Positions 55,814 through 64,000 of a DNA stretch of 64,000 nucleotides are shown here, piece after piece. Position 1 is the stretch's first letter, and each line of letters begins with the position of its first letter. This DNA is from Spirochaetaceae bacterium bin103. Its GTDB lineage: Bacteria; Spirochaetota; Spirochaetia; SZUA-6; Bin103. A program made the position numbers and the translations under genes. The stretch spans positions 30,630 through 94,629 of the forward strand of contig MPNH01000010.1 in NCBI GenBank assembly GCA_002238925.1. Direction: 5' to 3'. The notes beneath the pieces are model-generated. The model saw only the letters and a list, made by a program, of their open reading frames with translations, was not told where the DNA came from and did not search any database.

Positions 55814-57028
55814 TTATCCTCCCTGAATCGTCCCGGCACTGCGCCGTAGCGCGCTGCCGAGACTCTGCAGCGCATGCCGGGGCTGGATGCGCAGCGCCGC
55901 AACGCGTGCCGCGCACTGATCGACCTGCCGGGCCCAATTTTGCAACAGCGCCGGCGGGCCGCCTTCGCGCAGGCGCCCGCGCAGTTGCTCCGCCAGCTCT
56001 TCGAGAAACGCCAGCAGCCGTTCCCGCTCGACCCGCTGCGCCAGGCCCGCCACCTCCGCGTAGCCGCCAGGTGGACCGGCAACCCAGCCGTCGCGATCGC
56101 CGTCCAGCCCGGTGGCGGCGGCCAGAAATCGATCCACCTGGTCGCGAAGCTGCTGCGCATCCACATCGCCCCAGGACAGGTAGAAGCCGCGCAGCGTGCC
56201 GCCCTCGCCCTGTTCCTGGCGCAAGATACGCGTCAGCACTTCGTTCTGCTGGGCGAGGCTGCGTTCGCGCAGCGCGTACTCGCGCAGCCGCGAGCGCAGG
56301 GTCGGAATCAGCGCGTCGGCACGGCGGGTCAGCAGGATGAGGTAGGTATCGGGCGGCGGTTCCTCCAGCAAGCGCAGCAGCGCGTTGCGCGACGACTCGC
56401 CGAGTCCCTCCGCATGCTCGACCACAACCACCTTGCGGCCCTGCGGTCCGGCCAGGTGCAGCCAGCGCTCGACGTTGCGGATCTGGCTGATCGGCACGTT
56501 GTCGGTCTTGACCGTGGCGGCCAGCTTGGCGGCCTGTTCCTCGATCTTCTTGCAGCGCCCGGCGAGCGCGGTGCCGGTCAGGGCCGGGGTCAGTCCTTCG
56601 AGCAGCTCGTTCAGCTCGCTCACCGGGCCGAGCGCGGACCGCAGCCGCGTCTCGTTGCCCTCCCATATGATGCGGTCGTAGCGGCGGGTCAGCTTGCGCA
56701 CCGCACGCACGAAAAAGAAATAGGACGCCGCGGTGCTCGACCGGCGCAGCAGGTCGGAGGCCGCGCGGATTTCCGCCAGCCAATAGCGCCACCCGAGCAG
56801 GATCAGGTACGGGTAGCTCAGGTCGCGATGGCTCATGCACGGCGCACATCCACAACCCCACGCGCCGCTGTCCCGGCACGAAAGCCCGCGCGCCAGTTCC
56901 AGCGCCACCGACAGTTTGCCGCCGTACGCCGGGCCGCTCAGCAAGAGCGCGCGCGGCAGCCGCCCGGATGTCAACTCCGCGCGCAACACGCCGGTCACCG
57001 CGCGGTGTCCGATGATATTCTCGAACAT
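55814..57028 (-). CDS. holB: DNA polymerase III delta' subunit-like (HolB/clamp-loader family)
   Basis: 404 residues, a non-catalytic clamp-loader AAA+ subunit. N-terminus MFENIIGHRAVTGVLRAEL, Walker-A-like GPAYGGKLS, a Cys-rich zinc finger (SCRDSGAWGCGCAPC), a long charged insertion (~85-170) not in E. coli HolB, then the RFC-like block KVVVVEHAEGLGESSRNALLR with LLEEPPPDTYLILLT. The start overlaps the cvpA stop by 1 nt. The insertion and Cys cluster make strict delta' function probable but not certain. Confidence 0.8.
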   Translation of the reverse strand: MFENIIGHRAVTGVLRAELTSGRLPRALLLSGPAYGGKLSVALELARGLSCRDSGAWGCGCAPCMSHRDLSYPYLILLGWRYWLAEIRAASDLLRRSSTAASYFFFVRAVRKLTRRYDRIIWEGNETRLRSALGPVSELNELLEGLTPALTGTALAGRCKKIEEQAAKLAATVKTDNVPISQIRNVERWLHLAGPQGRKVVVVEHAEGLGESSRNALLRLLEEPPPDTYLILLTRRADALIPTLRSRLREYALRERSLAQQNEVLTRILRQEQGEGGTLRGFYLSWGDVDAQQLRDQVDRFLAAATGLDGDRDGWVAGPPGGYAEVAGLAQRVERERLLAFLEELAEQLRGRLREGGPPALLQNWARQVDQCAARVAALRIQPRHALQSLGSALRRSAGTIQGG

Positions 57029-57522
57029 TAGATGAACGGCGCCTCCTGCGCCGTGGGCAACACCGGGAATGGCATGACGTCCAGCATCCGGGGCAGCAAC
57101 AGCTCCTGCACCAGCGAGCCGGCGAACCACGACTCGGTATCGACCAGCGTCTGCACGTGCAGCAGGAACAACAGCAAGTAGATCACGATCAACCCCTCGG
57201 CGACGCCCATGGCCAACCCCAGGATACGGTCCAGCCCCCTCAGGCGAAGAGAGCTGAAGAAGCTCTCGAACATCGCTTCCACCAGCTTGACCAGCAGATA
57301 CCCGGCCACGAACAGCACCAGCGCCGCGACCACCACGTTCCACCACCCGGCGCCCCACCACTCGGCGAACAAGCGCGCGGCCAGCGGGTGGCCGACAAAG
57401 GCGGCCGCCAGTCCTGCCACCACGGCGCCTACCGAGAACACCTCCGCCACGAACCCGCGCACCGCCACCCGGATGCCCGCCGCCAGCAGGATGGCGCCGC
57501 ACACCACGTCGATCACCGCCAT
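57028..57522 (-). CDS. cvpA: CvpA family membrane protein
   Basis: 164 residues, four hydrophobic segments (DVVCGAILLAAGIRVAVRG, VFSVGAVVAGLAAAFV, VVVAALVLFVAGYLLV, ILGLAMGVAEGLIVIYLLLFLL). MAVIDVV with the GxxxGxxRGF-like loop after helix 1 is the CvpA pattern. Envelope-stress or secretion-related role in other bacteria; exact function unknown. Overlaps murG and holB by 1 nt each. Confidence 0.82.
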   Translation of the reverse strand: MAVIDVVCGAILLAAGIRVAVRGFVAEVFSVGAVVAGLAAAFVGHPLAARLFAEWWGAGWWNVVVAALVLFVAGYLLVKLVEAMFESFFSSLRLRGLDRILGLAMGVAEGLIVIYLLLFLLHVQTLVDTESWFAGSLVQELLLPRMLDVMPFPVLPTAQEAPFI

Positions 57523-58631
57523 CAGCGCTCCTCCGCCTCGCCCGCGGCCGCCACGATCGCCGCAATGCGGCGCGCCGCCTCGCGGTCCGCCAGCGCCGCC
57601 ATCGCCCGCGCCATGGCGGCACGCCGCGCCGGGTCGGCGCGCAACTCATCCAGCGCCTCGACCAGATTCGCCGCCGACGCGTGCTCCTCGGTCATGGTCA
57701 CGGCCGCGCCGCGCTCGGCGAACAGCCGCGCATTGGCCAGTTGCTCGCCGCGGCTCTGGGTGCGGGGCAGCGGAATCAGCACCGCCGGCGTCGCGGTCGC
57801 CGCCAGTTCGCCGAGCGTGTTGGCGCCGGCCCGGCTCACCACCACGTCGGCGGCCGCCAGCAGATCTGCGAATCCTTCGCTCACGAACGGGGCCGCCCGA
57901 TAGCGCTCGGCGACCGCGGGCGCAAGCACCCCGCCGCCGGGCGGCTGCCACGCCGCGCCGGTCTGGTGTACCACGAACCAGTGCCGGGCAATCGCCGGCA
58001 GCGCGGCGTACACCAGTTCGTTGATGGTGCGCGCACCGCTGCTGCCGCCGGTGACCAGCAGCAGCGGCACGCCGGCCGGCACCGTGAACCGCGCCCGTGC
58101 ACGCTTCGCGTCGCCCAACTCCAGGCCGGTGCGCAGGGGGTTTCCGGTAACCTGCACGCGGCCGTGTACGCGCGGCGGCAGCAGGGCCCGAGCAGCATCG
58201 AAGGCAACCAGCACGGTACGGGCCATGGTAGCATTGATGCGCGTCGCGAGCGCAGGAGTGGCATCCGATTCGTGCGTGACCACCGGCACCCCCAACAGGC
58301 GGGCGGCGATCACCGGCGGCACGCTGACGTAGCTCCCCTTGGCAAACAGGACCGCCGGGCGCAGCGCGGCCAGCAGCACCAGCGAGTGCACGCAGCCGGC
58401 CGCCACCAGGACCAGGTCGGAGACGTTGCGCAGCGACAGGTAGCGGCGCAGTTTACCGGCCGGAATGGCGTGGAACGGCACGCCGGCGGCCGCGACCAGT
58501 TCACGCTCCGAAGGGAGCCGCGAGCCAATCCAGGCAGCCTGCCAGCCGCGCCCGCGCAGCTCGTCGATTACCGCGAGTCCGGGAATGATGTGCCCGGCGG
58601 TGCCGCCGCCGGTGAACACCGCTAACGGCAT
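57522..58631 (-). CDS. murG: UDP-N-acetylglucosamine--MurNAc-pentapeptide transferase MurG
   Basis: 369 residues; makes lipid II on the inner face of the membrane. GGGTAGHIIPGLA (the first Gly-rich loop), THESDATPALATR, LLLVTGGSSGARTIN, and SRAGANTLGELAA plus ATPAVLIPLP for UDP-GlcNAc binding. Start ATG 58631, which places the Rossmann strand correctly. Heads the chain murG-cvpA-holB-kinase-NtrC, joined by 1-nt overlaps. It is alone without mur/fts neighbours. Confidence 0.95.
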   Translation of the reverse strand: MPLAVFTGGGTAGHIIPGLAVIDELRGRGWQAAWIGSRLPSERELVAAAGVPFHAIPAGKLRRYLSLRNVSDLVLVAAGCVHSLVLLAALRPAVLFAKGSYVSVPPVIAARLLGVPVVTHESDATPALATRINATMARTVLVAFDAARALLPPRVHGRVQVTGNPLRTGLELGDAKRARARFTVPAGVPLLLVTGGSSGARTINELVYAALPAIARHWFVVHQTGAAWQPPGGGVLAPAVAERYRAAPFVSEGFADLLAAADVVVSRAGANTLGELAATATPAVLIPLPRTQSRGEQLANARLFAERGAAVTMTEEHASAANLVEALDELRADPARRAAMARAMAALADREAARRIAAIVAAAGEAEER

Positions 58632-58690
58632 GCGGTGCCGGGCGGTGTCGGCCCGCCGCCGGCTTGCTTCACCGGGATACCGTCCGTACC

Positions 58691-59497
58691 ATGGCCACCG
58701 TGATTTCCGCCCGCCGCAGGCGCCGGCCGCGGCCGCGCCTCGTCCTGCCGGGCATGCTCCTCGCCACGCTGACCGGCGCCCTCGCTTTCGCCGAGTGCCC
58801 AAGCCAACTGGACCGGGTGGTGCCGGACGACGGCATCCGCGCGCAACTCCTCGTGGACGGCCTGCAGGTGCCGCTGACCACCGCCGGTCCCACGCTGACG
58901 CCGGAGCTGGTCGACCGGCCGGCGATCATGGCGTGGCTCGACGCCATTCCGGTAACGTATGGGGCCGAAGTCCTGCGCCTGATCCGCGTCAGCGGCGGCA
59001 CCGCGTGCCGGTGGACCGACCTGTATAACCATCTGCGCGCCGTGAGCACGTTGGAAGGCATCGAATACTACTCCGCAAGTCGCGGCTACCATCGTACGCT
59101 CTACCACCAGTCGTACGCCATAGCCGGCGCCGAGGATCGCACGCGGCTGCCCGATCCGGTGGCCGGCAGCGTGCCGGAGCGGTCCACGCTGTACATGCTG
59201 CAGGAAGATTCCACCTTCGGCAGCAACGTCTACCAGACCGACTTCCGGTTCGACGGCACGGCCATCACCATGCAGGTGCGCAACCTCACCACCATGTGGT
59301 GGTCGATCCTGCCGCTGGTCGACCCGGGCAACTTCCGCAGCGTCGTGTCCGTCACGCCCACCGACCAGGGCCTGCTGTTCTACGCCGCCGCCGGCATCCA
59401 CACGATCAGCATCGGCGGCGTGCGGGAACGCAGTGAGCGTTCGTTGCGCAACCGCCTCGATGCACTGGAACGCTGGGTACGCGCGCACCTGTCTTGA
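58691..59497 (+). CDS. Secreted protein of unknown function (spirochaete-type)
   Basis: 268 residues from ATG 58691. An Arg-rich start (ISARRRRRPRPR) and hydrophobic LVLPGMLLATLTGALAFAE form a signal peptide. The mature domain has aromatic-rich beta strands: LRLIRVSGGTACRWTDLYN, IEYYSASRGYHRTLYHQSY, YMLQEDSTFGSNVYQTDF, MQVRNLTTMWWSILPLV. It resembles the DUF6675 type of secreted spirochaetal protein, recalled and not checked. Monocistronic, divergent from murG, convergent with the DUF445 gene. Confidence 0.6.
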   Translation: MATVISARRRRRPRPRLVLPGMLLATLTGALAFAECPSQLDRVVPDDGIRAQLLVDGLQVPLTTAGPTLTPELVDRPAIMAWLDAIPVTYGAEVLRLIRVSGGTACRWTDLYNHLRAVSTLEGIEYYSASRGYHRTLYHQSYAIAGAEDRTRLPDPVAGSVPERSTLYMLQEDSTFGSNVYQTDFRFDGTAITMQVRNLTTMWWSILPLVDPGNFRSVVSVTPTDQGLLFYAAAGIHTISIGGVRERSERSLRNRLDALERWVRAHLS

Positions 59498-59518
59498 ACG
59501 GCCTGGGGCGGCACCCGG

Positions 59519-61162
59519 CTACGAGGCCAACGGGCCGACCGCCTGTAGTACGATCATCAGCACCCCGATCAGCGCACCGATCACCGCGCCGAACAGCTTC
59601 ACCCACTTCAGGTGGCGCTCCATCACGGTGAGCAGGAGCTGTTCCACCGCGCGGGCGTCGAGAGCATTGACCCTTGCGACCACCATCGATTCGACATCCA
59701 CGGTCGCCAGCACCGACGGCAGCCGGCGGGAAAGAAATGCGATGCTGCGGCGGGCCAGGAACCGGTCCAGCTCGAGCGCGGTCTCCGGCGCCAGCGACAC
59801 CACGTCCTGTACGGTCGCCGAGCCGGCCTCGGCGGCGTCGCCGAGCGCGCCGCTGACCATGCCGGGGATCTGCTCGGCGATCCCGGCAGCGGTCTCCGGT
59901 CTGGCCAGCGCGGACAACAGCAGATTGGACAGCGCATCGGCAACCACCACCGGCTGCACACCCAGGTAGCGCGCCGCCAGTTCCGCCACCGGCACCTCGG
60001 CCTGCTCCCGGTACCACCCGTCGACCGCACGCACCACCGGCGATTGGCCCGGGCCGGAGCCGTCGACGCCGGCCAGCGCGTCGAATACGCGGCGCACCAG
60101 GTGATCGACCAAAGCATCGAGCTGGCCGGCGGTGTCGCCGGTAAGCTCGCGCACGCCGCGCTCGCCCCACCCGGTCAGGGCGCGGTGCGCCGCCGCCACG
60201 ATCTGCTCCTGCACCGCGGCGGTCGCGGCCGCCGCCTCGGCTTGGTCGATCACGTCGGTGACGATTTCCGGCATCCGTTCATGGAGACTCTCGTCGTACT
60301 GCCCGACGGTGACAAACATCCGCTGCATCACGTTCAACTTGTCGAGAATGTCACGCAACAGCGCACGCCCGCGCACCTCGAGCTGCCGCCTCATCTCCGG
60401 TCCGCGCACCCAGATGAACAGCGCCTCCAGCAGCGCCGGCAGGTTGCGCTGCAGCAGCTCGGCCAGCAGGTCGACCGTGTCGGCCGTCAGGAACCGGTTC
60501 AGCGGCGTATTCTCCTCCCGCCGGCGGCGCAGCCAATGCCGCACCGCCTCGGCGACCTGCGCGCGTACGGCGGTGCCGGTCAGCGCCGGCAATACGCTGG
60601 CGGCTACGAGCCGGGTAAGTTGCTCCGCGCTCACCAGGTCGCGCAGCCGGCGCGCTCCGAGGTCGTCTACCAGGCGCTCGACCAGGGAGCGCACCCCGTA
60701 GATGAAGGCGCGCGAGCCGACCAGCCGGCGCAGCATCTGTTCCAGGATCCGCCGCACCAGTTCCGGCCAGTCGATCGGTGCACCCGGCTGCCCGGCGGCC
60801 GGCGCCTGCCCATCGCGGCGACCGCCGACCGCGGCTGCCAGATCGGCCAGCGGCTTGCGCGAGACCTCCTCGCGCACGCTGCGGAACTGCTCCTCCAGCG
60901 CCCGCGCGAACGCCTCCGATTCGAGCCGCTCGCGCAGCGTCTCGGCGGACAGCAGTTCGCGCGACACCATGCGCCCGATGCTGTGCGCCAATTCGCCGCG
61001 GCGGCGCGGAATGATGCCGGGGGTCAGCGGCACCGGAATGCCGAGTACGTACTTGCGGGCCAGCGGGCGAAACAGCATGCGGATCGCCAGCGCGTTGGTC
61101 AGGTAGCCGATGATGCCGCCCCACACGAGCGGCAGCACCCAGTTGAGAATGATGGTCAACAC
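59519..61162 (-). CDS. DUF445 family membrane protein
   Basis: 547 residues. Two terminal hydrophobic regions (WVLPLVWGGIIGYLTNALAIRMLF at the N-terminus and LFGAVIGALIGVLMIVLQAVG at the C-terminus) flank a long helical, Arg/Glu-rich cytoplasmic or periplasmic region, the DUF445/YheB layout. GYLTNALAIRMLFRP is the family signature. Function unknown. 27 nt downstream of the SH3 lipoprotein gene, end of the uvrB operon. Confidence 0.82.
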   Translation of the reverse strand: MLTIILNWVLPLVWGGIIGYLTNALAIRMLFRPLARKYVLGIPVPLTPGIIPRRRGELAHSIGRMVSRELLSAETLRERLESEAFARALEEQFRSVREEVSRKPLADLAAAVGGRRDGQAPAAGQPGAPIDWPELVRRILEQMLRRLVGSRAFIYGVRSLVERLVDDLGARRLRDLVSAEQLTRLVAASVLPALTGTAVRAQVAEAVRHWLRRRREENTPLNRFLTADTVDLLAELLQRNLPALLEALFIWVRGPEMRRQLEVRGRALLRDILDKLNVMQRMFVTVGQYDESLHERMPEIVTDVIDQAEAAAATAAVQEQIVAAAHRALTGWGERGVRELTGDTAGQLDALVDHLVRRVFDALAGVDGSGPGQSPVVRAVDGWYREQAEVPVAELAARYLGVQPVVVADALSNLLLSALARPETAAGIAEQIPGMVSGALGDAAEAGSATVQDVVSLAPETALELDRFLARRSIAFLSRRLPSVLATVDVESMVVARVNALDARAVEQLLLTVMERHLKWVKLFGAVIGALIGVLMIVLQAVGPLAS

Positions 61163-61189
61163 GGATATTCGCGGTCTGCGCCGGCCGCG

Positions 61190-61663
61190 TCAGTTGCCGG
61201 CGGCGCGGATGTCGCGCACCAGGGCATCGACCTCGGCCGCGCCGGCACCCGGGGTAACCAGCTCGAGGTGGGACCCGAACACCCAGCCGCGCACCCCCTG
61301 ATGGGTCACCTCGAACCAATGGCCGAGTTCGCCGCCGGCGCGCTCCTCGACCTCGCCGCGGCGCAACACCTCCACCACCTCGCCGCGGCGGAAGTGCGAC
61401 AGCACCTGCGCGCGTACCGAAGGTTGTGCGCGCACCCGCAGCGAGTCCGCCGCGATAATGGCGCGCTGCTCGCTGGTAGCGATCACCGACGTCGCGGGCA
61501 GCACCAGGTGCCCGGCGGAAGGGTCCTGTTTCTGACAGCCTATCAACGCCGCCGCCGCCAAGGCCGCCGCGGCGAGCGCCGCGGCGCCGGACACGCGCCG
61601 CACACCCAATCGCAGCCGGTGGCGAAGCGGTGACTGCATCGGAGCGGCGCCGGGTTCTACCAC
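61190..61663 (-). CDS. SH3-domain lipoprotein
   Basis: 157 residues as read. A hydrophobic Ala-rich segment ends in a lipobox LIGC, then a bacterial SH3 domain (about 68-135: DSLRVRAQPSVRAQVLSHFRRGEVVEV; GHWFEVTHQGVRGWVFGSHL). Likely binds peptidoglycan at the membrane face. Start either at 61663 or the Met at 61639, nearer the signal sequence. Six nt downstream of uvrB. Confidence 0.75.
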   Translation of the reverse strand: MVEPGAAPMQSPLRHRLRLGVRRVSGAAALAAAALAAAALIGCQKQDPSAGHLVLPATSVIATSEQRAIIAADSLRVRAQPSVRAQVLSHFRRGEVVEVLRRGEVEERAGGELGHWFEVTHQGVRGWVFGSHLELVTPGAGAAEVDALVRDIRAAGN

Positions 61664-61669
61664 AGGCTG

Positions 61670-63691
61670 CTAGCGCGCCGCGGCCGGCGCACCGGCCGGC
61701 TGCGCGTTGTCCAGCTCGCGCAGCTTTTCGATCTCGTCGCGGACCACCGCCGCGCGCTCATACTCCAGGTCCTTGGCCAGCTCCAACATCTCCTTTTCCA
61801 GGGTGCGGATCAGCGCCCGCCGCTCCTTCGGCACCAGCACGTTGAAGCGTTGCTTGACCACTTCGATATCGAGCTTCTCGGCGGACACCTTCTCGTCGGT
61901 CTTGCGCACCAGCAGATCCTGCACCGCCTTGATGATCGTGGTCGGCGTGATGCCATGCTCGGTGTTGTACGCCAGCTGGATCTTCCGCCGGCGGGCAGTC
62001 TCGGCTATGGCCTCGCGCATCGACTCCGACTCCCGGTCGGCGTACATCACCACCAGTCCGTTCACGTTGCGCGCCGCCCGCCCGATGATCTGGATCAGCG
62101 ACGTGGTGGAGCGCAGAAACCCGATCTTGTCGGCATCGAGAATGGCGATCAGCGACACCTCCGGCAGGTCGAGGCCCTCGCGCAGCAGGTTCACCCCAAC
62201 GAGCACGTCAAACTCGCCGGCGCGCAGGTCGCGCAGGATCTCCACCCGTTCGAAAGTGTCCACCTCGGAGTGCAGAAAGCGGCAGCGCACGCCGATGTCG
62301 GCGAGATAGTCGGACAGGTCCTCGGCCATGCGCTTGGTCAGGGTGGTGACCAGGGTGCGTTCGCCGCGCCCGGTACGCTCCCGAATCTGCCGGTACAGAT
62401 CCTCGATCTGGCCGGCCGAGTTGCGCACCTCGATCTGCGGATCGAGCAGCCCGGTCGGCCTGATGATCTGCTCCACCACCTGCGCCGAGGTGCGCAGTTC
62501 CTCCTGAGCCGGGGTCGCCGACACGTAGACGACGTGCTCCATGAGCGACTCGAACTCGCCGAACGTGAGCGGGCGGTTGTCGAGCGCCGACGGCAGCCGG
62601 AAGCCGTGATCCACCAGCGCCTGCTTGCGCGAGCGGTCGCCCTCGTACATGGCGCCGATCTGCGGCACACTGACGTGCGATTCGTCGATGAATACCAGGA
62701 AATCCTGGGGGAAGAAATCGAGCAAGACCGCCGGCCGCTCGCCCGCCTGCCGGCCGCTCAGGTGGCGCGAGTAGTTCTCCACGCCGCTGCAGTAACCAAT
62801 CTCGGCCAGCATCTCGAGGTCATACTCGCAGCGCGTCATGAGCCGCTGCGCCTCGACCAGCTTGCCCTGCGCCAGTAGCTGTTCGTGGCGTTCCGCCAGT
62901 TCGGCGCGAATCGCCTCTACGGCGCGCTCGACGCGCTCCTCCGGGGTCACGAAGTGCTTGGCCGGATACACCGCCGCGAACTCGAGTTCGGCGAGGGTAT
63001 CGCCGGTGAGCGGGTCGATGCGGCGCAGGCGCTCGATCTCGTCCCCGAAGAACTCGATCCGCAAGCCCTCCTTGGCGTGCGGCGGCAACAGCTCGAGCAC
63101 CTCCCCACGGCTGCGGAATCCGGCCCGCATCAGCAACGCATCGTTGCGGGTGTACTGCAGCGACACCAGCCGGCGCATCAGGCGGCGCGGCTCGATCTCC
63201 ATGCCGAGTTGCAGTTCGACGCGCATGTCGCGGTAGTCCTCGGGGCTGCCGAGGCCGTAGATGCACGACACCGTCGCCACCACCACCACGTCACGGCGTT
63301 CCATCAGGGAGGTGGTCGCCCCCAGCCGGAGGCGTTCGATCTCCTCGTTGATGGAGGCGTCCTTCTCGATATACAGGTCGCGGCTGGCGACGTACGCCTC
63401 CGGCTGGTAGTAGTCGTAGTAGGACACGAAGTATTCGACCGCGTTGTGCGGAAGAAAGTCCTTGAACTCGCGGTACAGTTGTGCGGCAAGAGTCTTGTTG
63501 TGCGACATGACAAGCGTCGGGACCTGCGCCGCCTCGATGACCTTTGCCATCGAATACGTCTTGCCGGAGCCGGTTACCCCCTTCAGGGTCTGGTACCGGT
63601 GGCCGGCCTGCAGCCCGTTGCTCAGGGCGGCGATCGCCGATCCCTGGTCGCCGGCCGGACTGAAGTCGGATACAACCTCGAATGCTGGCAT
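61670..63691 (-). CDS. uvrB: Excinuclease ABC subunit B
   Basis: 673 residues, full length; damage verification helicase of nucleotide excision repair. Walker [11 protein letters not shown], beta-hairpin [11 protein letters not shown] that probes [29 protein letters not shown], motif [11 protein letters not shown], and the C-terminal UVR domain ([18 protein letters not shown]) that meets UvrC/UvrA. Start ATG 63691, 6 nt after the HtrA-like gene. uvrA/uvrC are not here. Confidence 0.97.
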   Translation of the reverse strand: MPAFEVVSDFSPAGDQGSAIAALSNGLQAGHRYQTLKGVTGSGKTYSMAKVIEAAQVPTLVMSHNKTLAAQLYREFKDFLPHNAVEYFVSYYDYYQPEAYVASRDLYIEKDASINEEIERLRLGATTSLMERRDVVVVATVSCIYGLGSPEDYRDMRVELQLGMEIEPRRLMRRLVSLQYTRNDALLMRAGFRSRGEVLELLPPHAKEGLRIEFFGDEIERLRRIDPLTGDTLAELEFAAVYPAKHFVTPEERVERAVEAIRAELAERHEQLLAQGKLVEAQRLMTRCEYDLEMLAEIGYCSGVENYSRHLSGRQAGERPAVLLDFFPQDFLVFIDESHVSVPQIGAMYEGDRSRKQALVDHGFRLPSALDNRPLTFGEFESLMEHVVYVSATPAQEELRTSAQVVEQIIRPTGLLDPQIEVRNSAGQIEDLYRQIRERTGRGERTLVTTLTKRMAEDLSDYLADIGVRCRFLHSEVDTFERVEILRDLRAGEFDVLVGVNLLREGLDLPEVSLIAILDADKIGFLRSTTSLIQIIGRAARNVNGLVVMYADRESESMREAIAETARRRKIQLAYNTEHGITPTTIIKAVQDLLVRKTDEKVSAEKLDIEVVKQRFNVLVPKERRALIRTLEKEMLELAKDLEYERAAVVRDEIEKLRELDNAQPAGAPAAAR

Positions 63692-63697
63692 GCGGTG

Positions 63698-64000
63698 TTA
63701 AGAAAAATACTCCTGAACGTGCCGTGCGCGGCGGCTCAACACGACGGTGGTAGCCCGGCGCCGCGCTCCACGCTGGTACACCACCTCGACCCGCTCGCCC
63801 GGCTTGTTGTCTTCGAGTGCGTTGAACAGGTCGCCGATGGTGTCGGTTGCCACGCCGTCCACCTCGACGATGATGTCGCCGCCGACGCGGAACACCGAGC
63901 GCCCCCAGCGCACCGGCTGATCGCCACCGCGCAGACCGGCGGCGGCGGCGTTGCCGCCGGCTAGCGCCTCGGACACGAGAATGCCGCGCTCGACCGGCAA
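63698..64000 (-). CDS. PDZ-domain C-terminus of an HtrA/DegP-like protease, N-terminus outside window
   Basis: 100 visible residues: ERGILVSEALAGGNAAAAGLRGGD, GGDIIVEVDGVATDTIGDL and EVVYQRGARRRATTVVLSRR form one PDZ domain of the DegS/HtrA type. The trypsin-like domain would lie beyond base 64000. First of the htrA-like-uvrB-SH3-DUF445 group. The protease identity rests on the PDZ pattern only. Confidence 0.65.
   Translation of the reverse strand: MPVERGILVSEALAGGNAAAAGLRGGDQPVRWGRSVFRVGGDIIVEVDGVATDTIGDLFNALEDNKPGERVEVVYQRGARRRATTVVLSRRARHVQEYFS

Overview
The window is high-GC (mid-60s % by eye), densely coded bacterial chromosome. Several traits point to a Spirochaetota (Spirochaetaceae-like) genome: a groES with no groEL beside it, a soluble PAS kinase/NtrC pair together with a sigma-54-type promoter in front of an RpoS-like sigma gene (the Borrelia arrangement), lysine synthesis through LL-diaminopimelate aminotransferase, and several LplA-like solute-binding proteins. 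Sulfatases, phytanoyl-CoA-dioxygenase-like (PhyH) proteins and many ABC importers suggest a host-associated or marine scavenger. The taxonomic call is inference; no marker-gene search was possible.

Region 1 (1-15.6 kb) is accessory and nutrient-uptake DNA: a decaying array of three paralogous solute-binding proteins, a CUT1 sugar ABC operon, a PhyH gene with an internal deletion beside a membrane desaturase, a truncated Type ISP restriction-modification gene, a frameshifted sulfatase, and an oligopeptide-type ABC operon. Region 2 (15.7-23 kb) is a small-molecule catabolic cluster: PhyH, Gfo/Idh/MocA oxidoreductase, then an overlapping iolD-like / transaldolase-like / sulfatase operon, another PhyH and tRNA-Val(UAC). 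Two genes here are damaged at G/C homopolymers that look like sequencing or assembly artefacts.

Region 3 (23-30.5 kb) holds an MscS channel, an ammonium transporter and phosphate uptake (pstC-pstA-pstB-phoU without pstS) preceded by an unusual ABC ATPase. Region 4 (30.6-39.6 kb) has a UvrD/PcrA helicase and pyruvate phosphate dikinase (ppdK). Downstream of ppdK is a visibly lower-GC cassette of secreted proteins (omptin-like barrel, lipoprotein, astacin-type lipoprotein protease), bounded on its far side by a partial second copy of the ppdK 3' end.

Region 5 (39.7-45.4 kb) contains a histidine phosphatase, an RpoS-like sigma factor behind a near-perfect sigma-54 promoter with upstream inverted repeats, a SEC-C protein, groES, and a DinG/XPD helicase fused to a complete JAMM metalloprotease motif. 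Region 6 (45.5-51.5 kb) is a lysine-riboswitch-led operon asd-lysC-lysA-dapF-dapL. Region 7 (51.6-64 kb) contains a J-domain protein, a WecA/TagO-like transferase, a tightly overlapped operon murG-cvpA-holB-kinase-NtrC, a secreted protein of unknown function, and an operon htrA-like-uvrB-SH3 lipoprotein-DUF445.

Two features recur. Promoter -10 hexamers sit 5-8 nt before the start codon of several genes, suggesting leaderless mRNAs, and 14-18 bp tandem repeats straddle the 3' ends of several genes.
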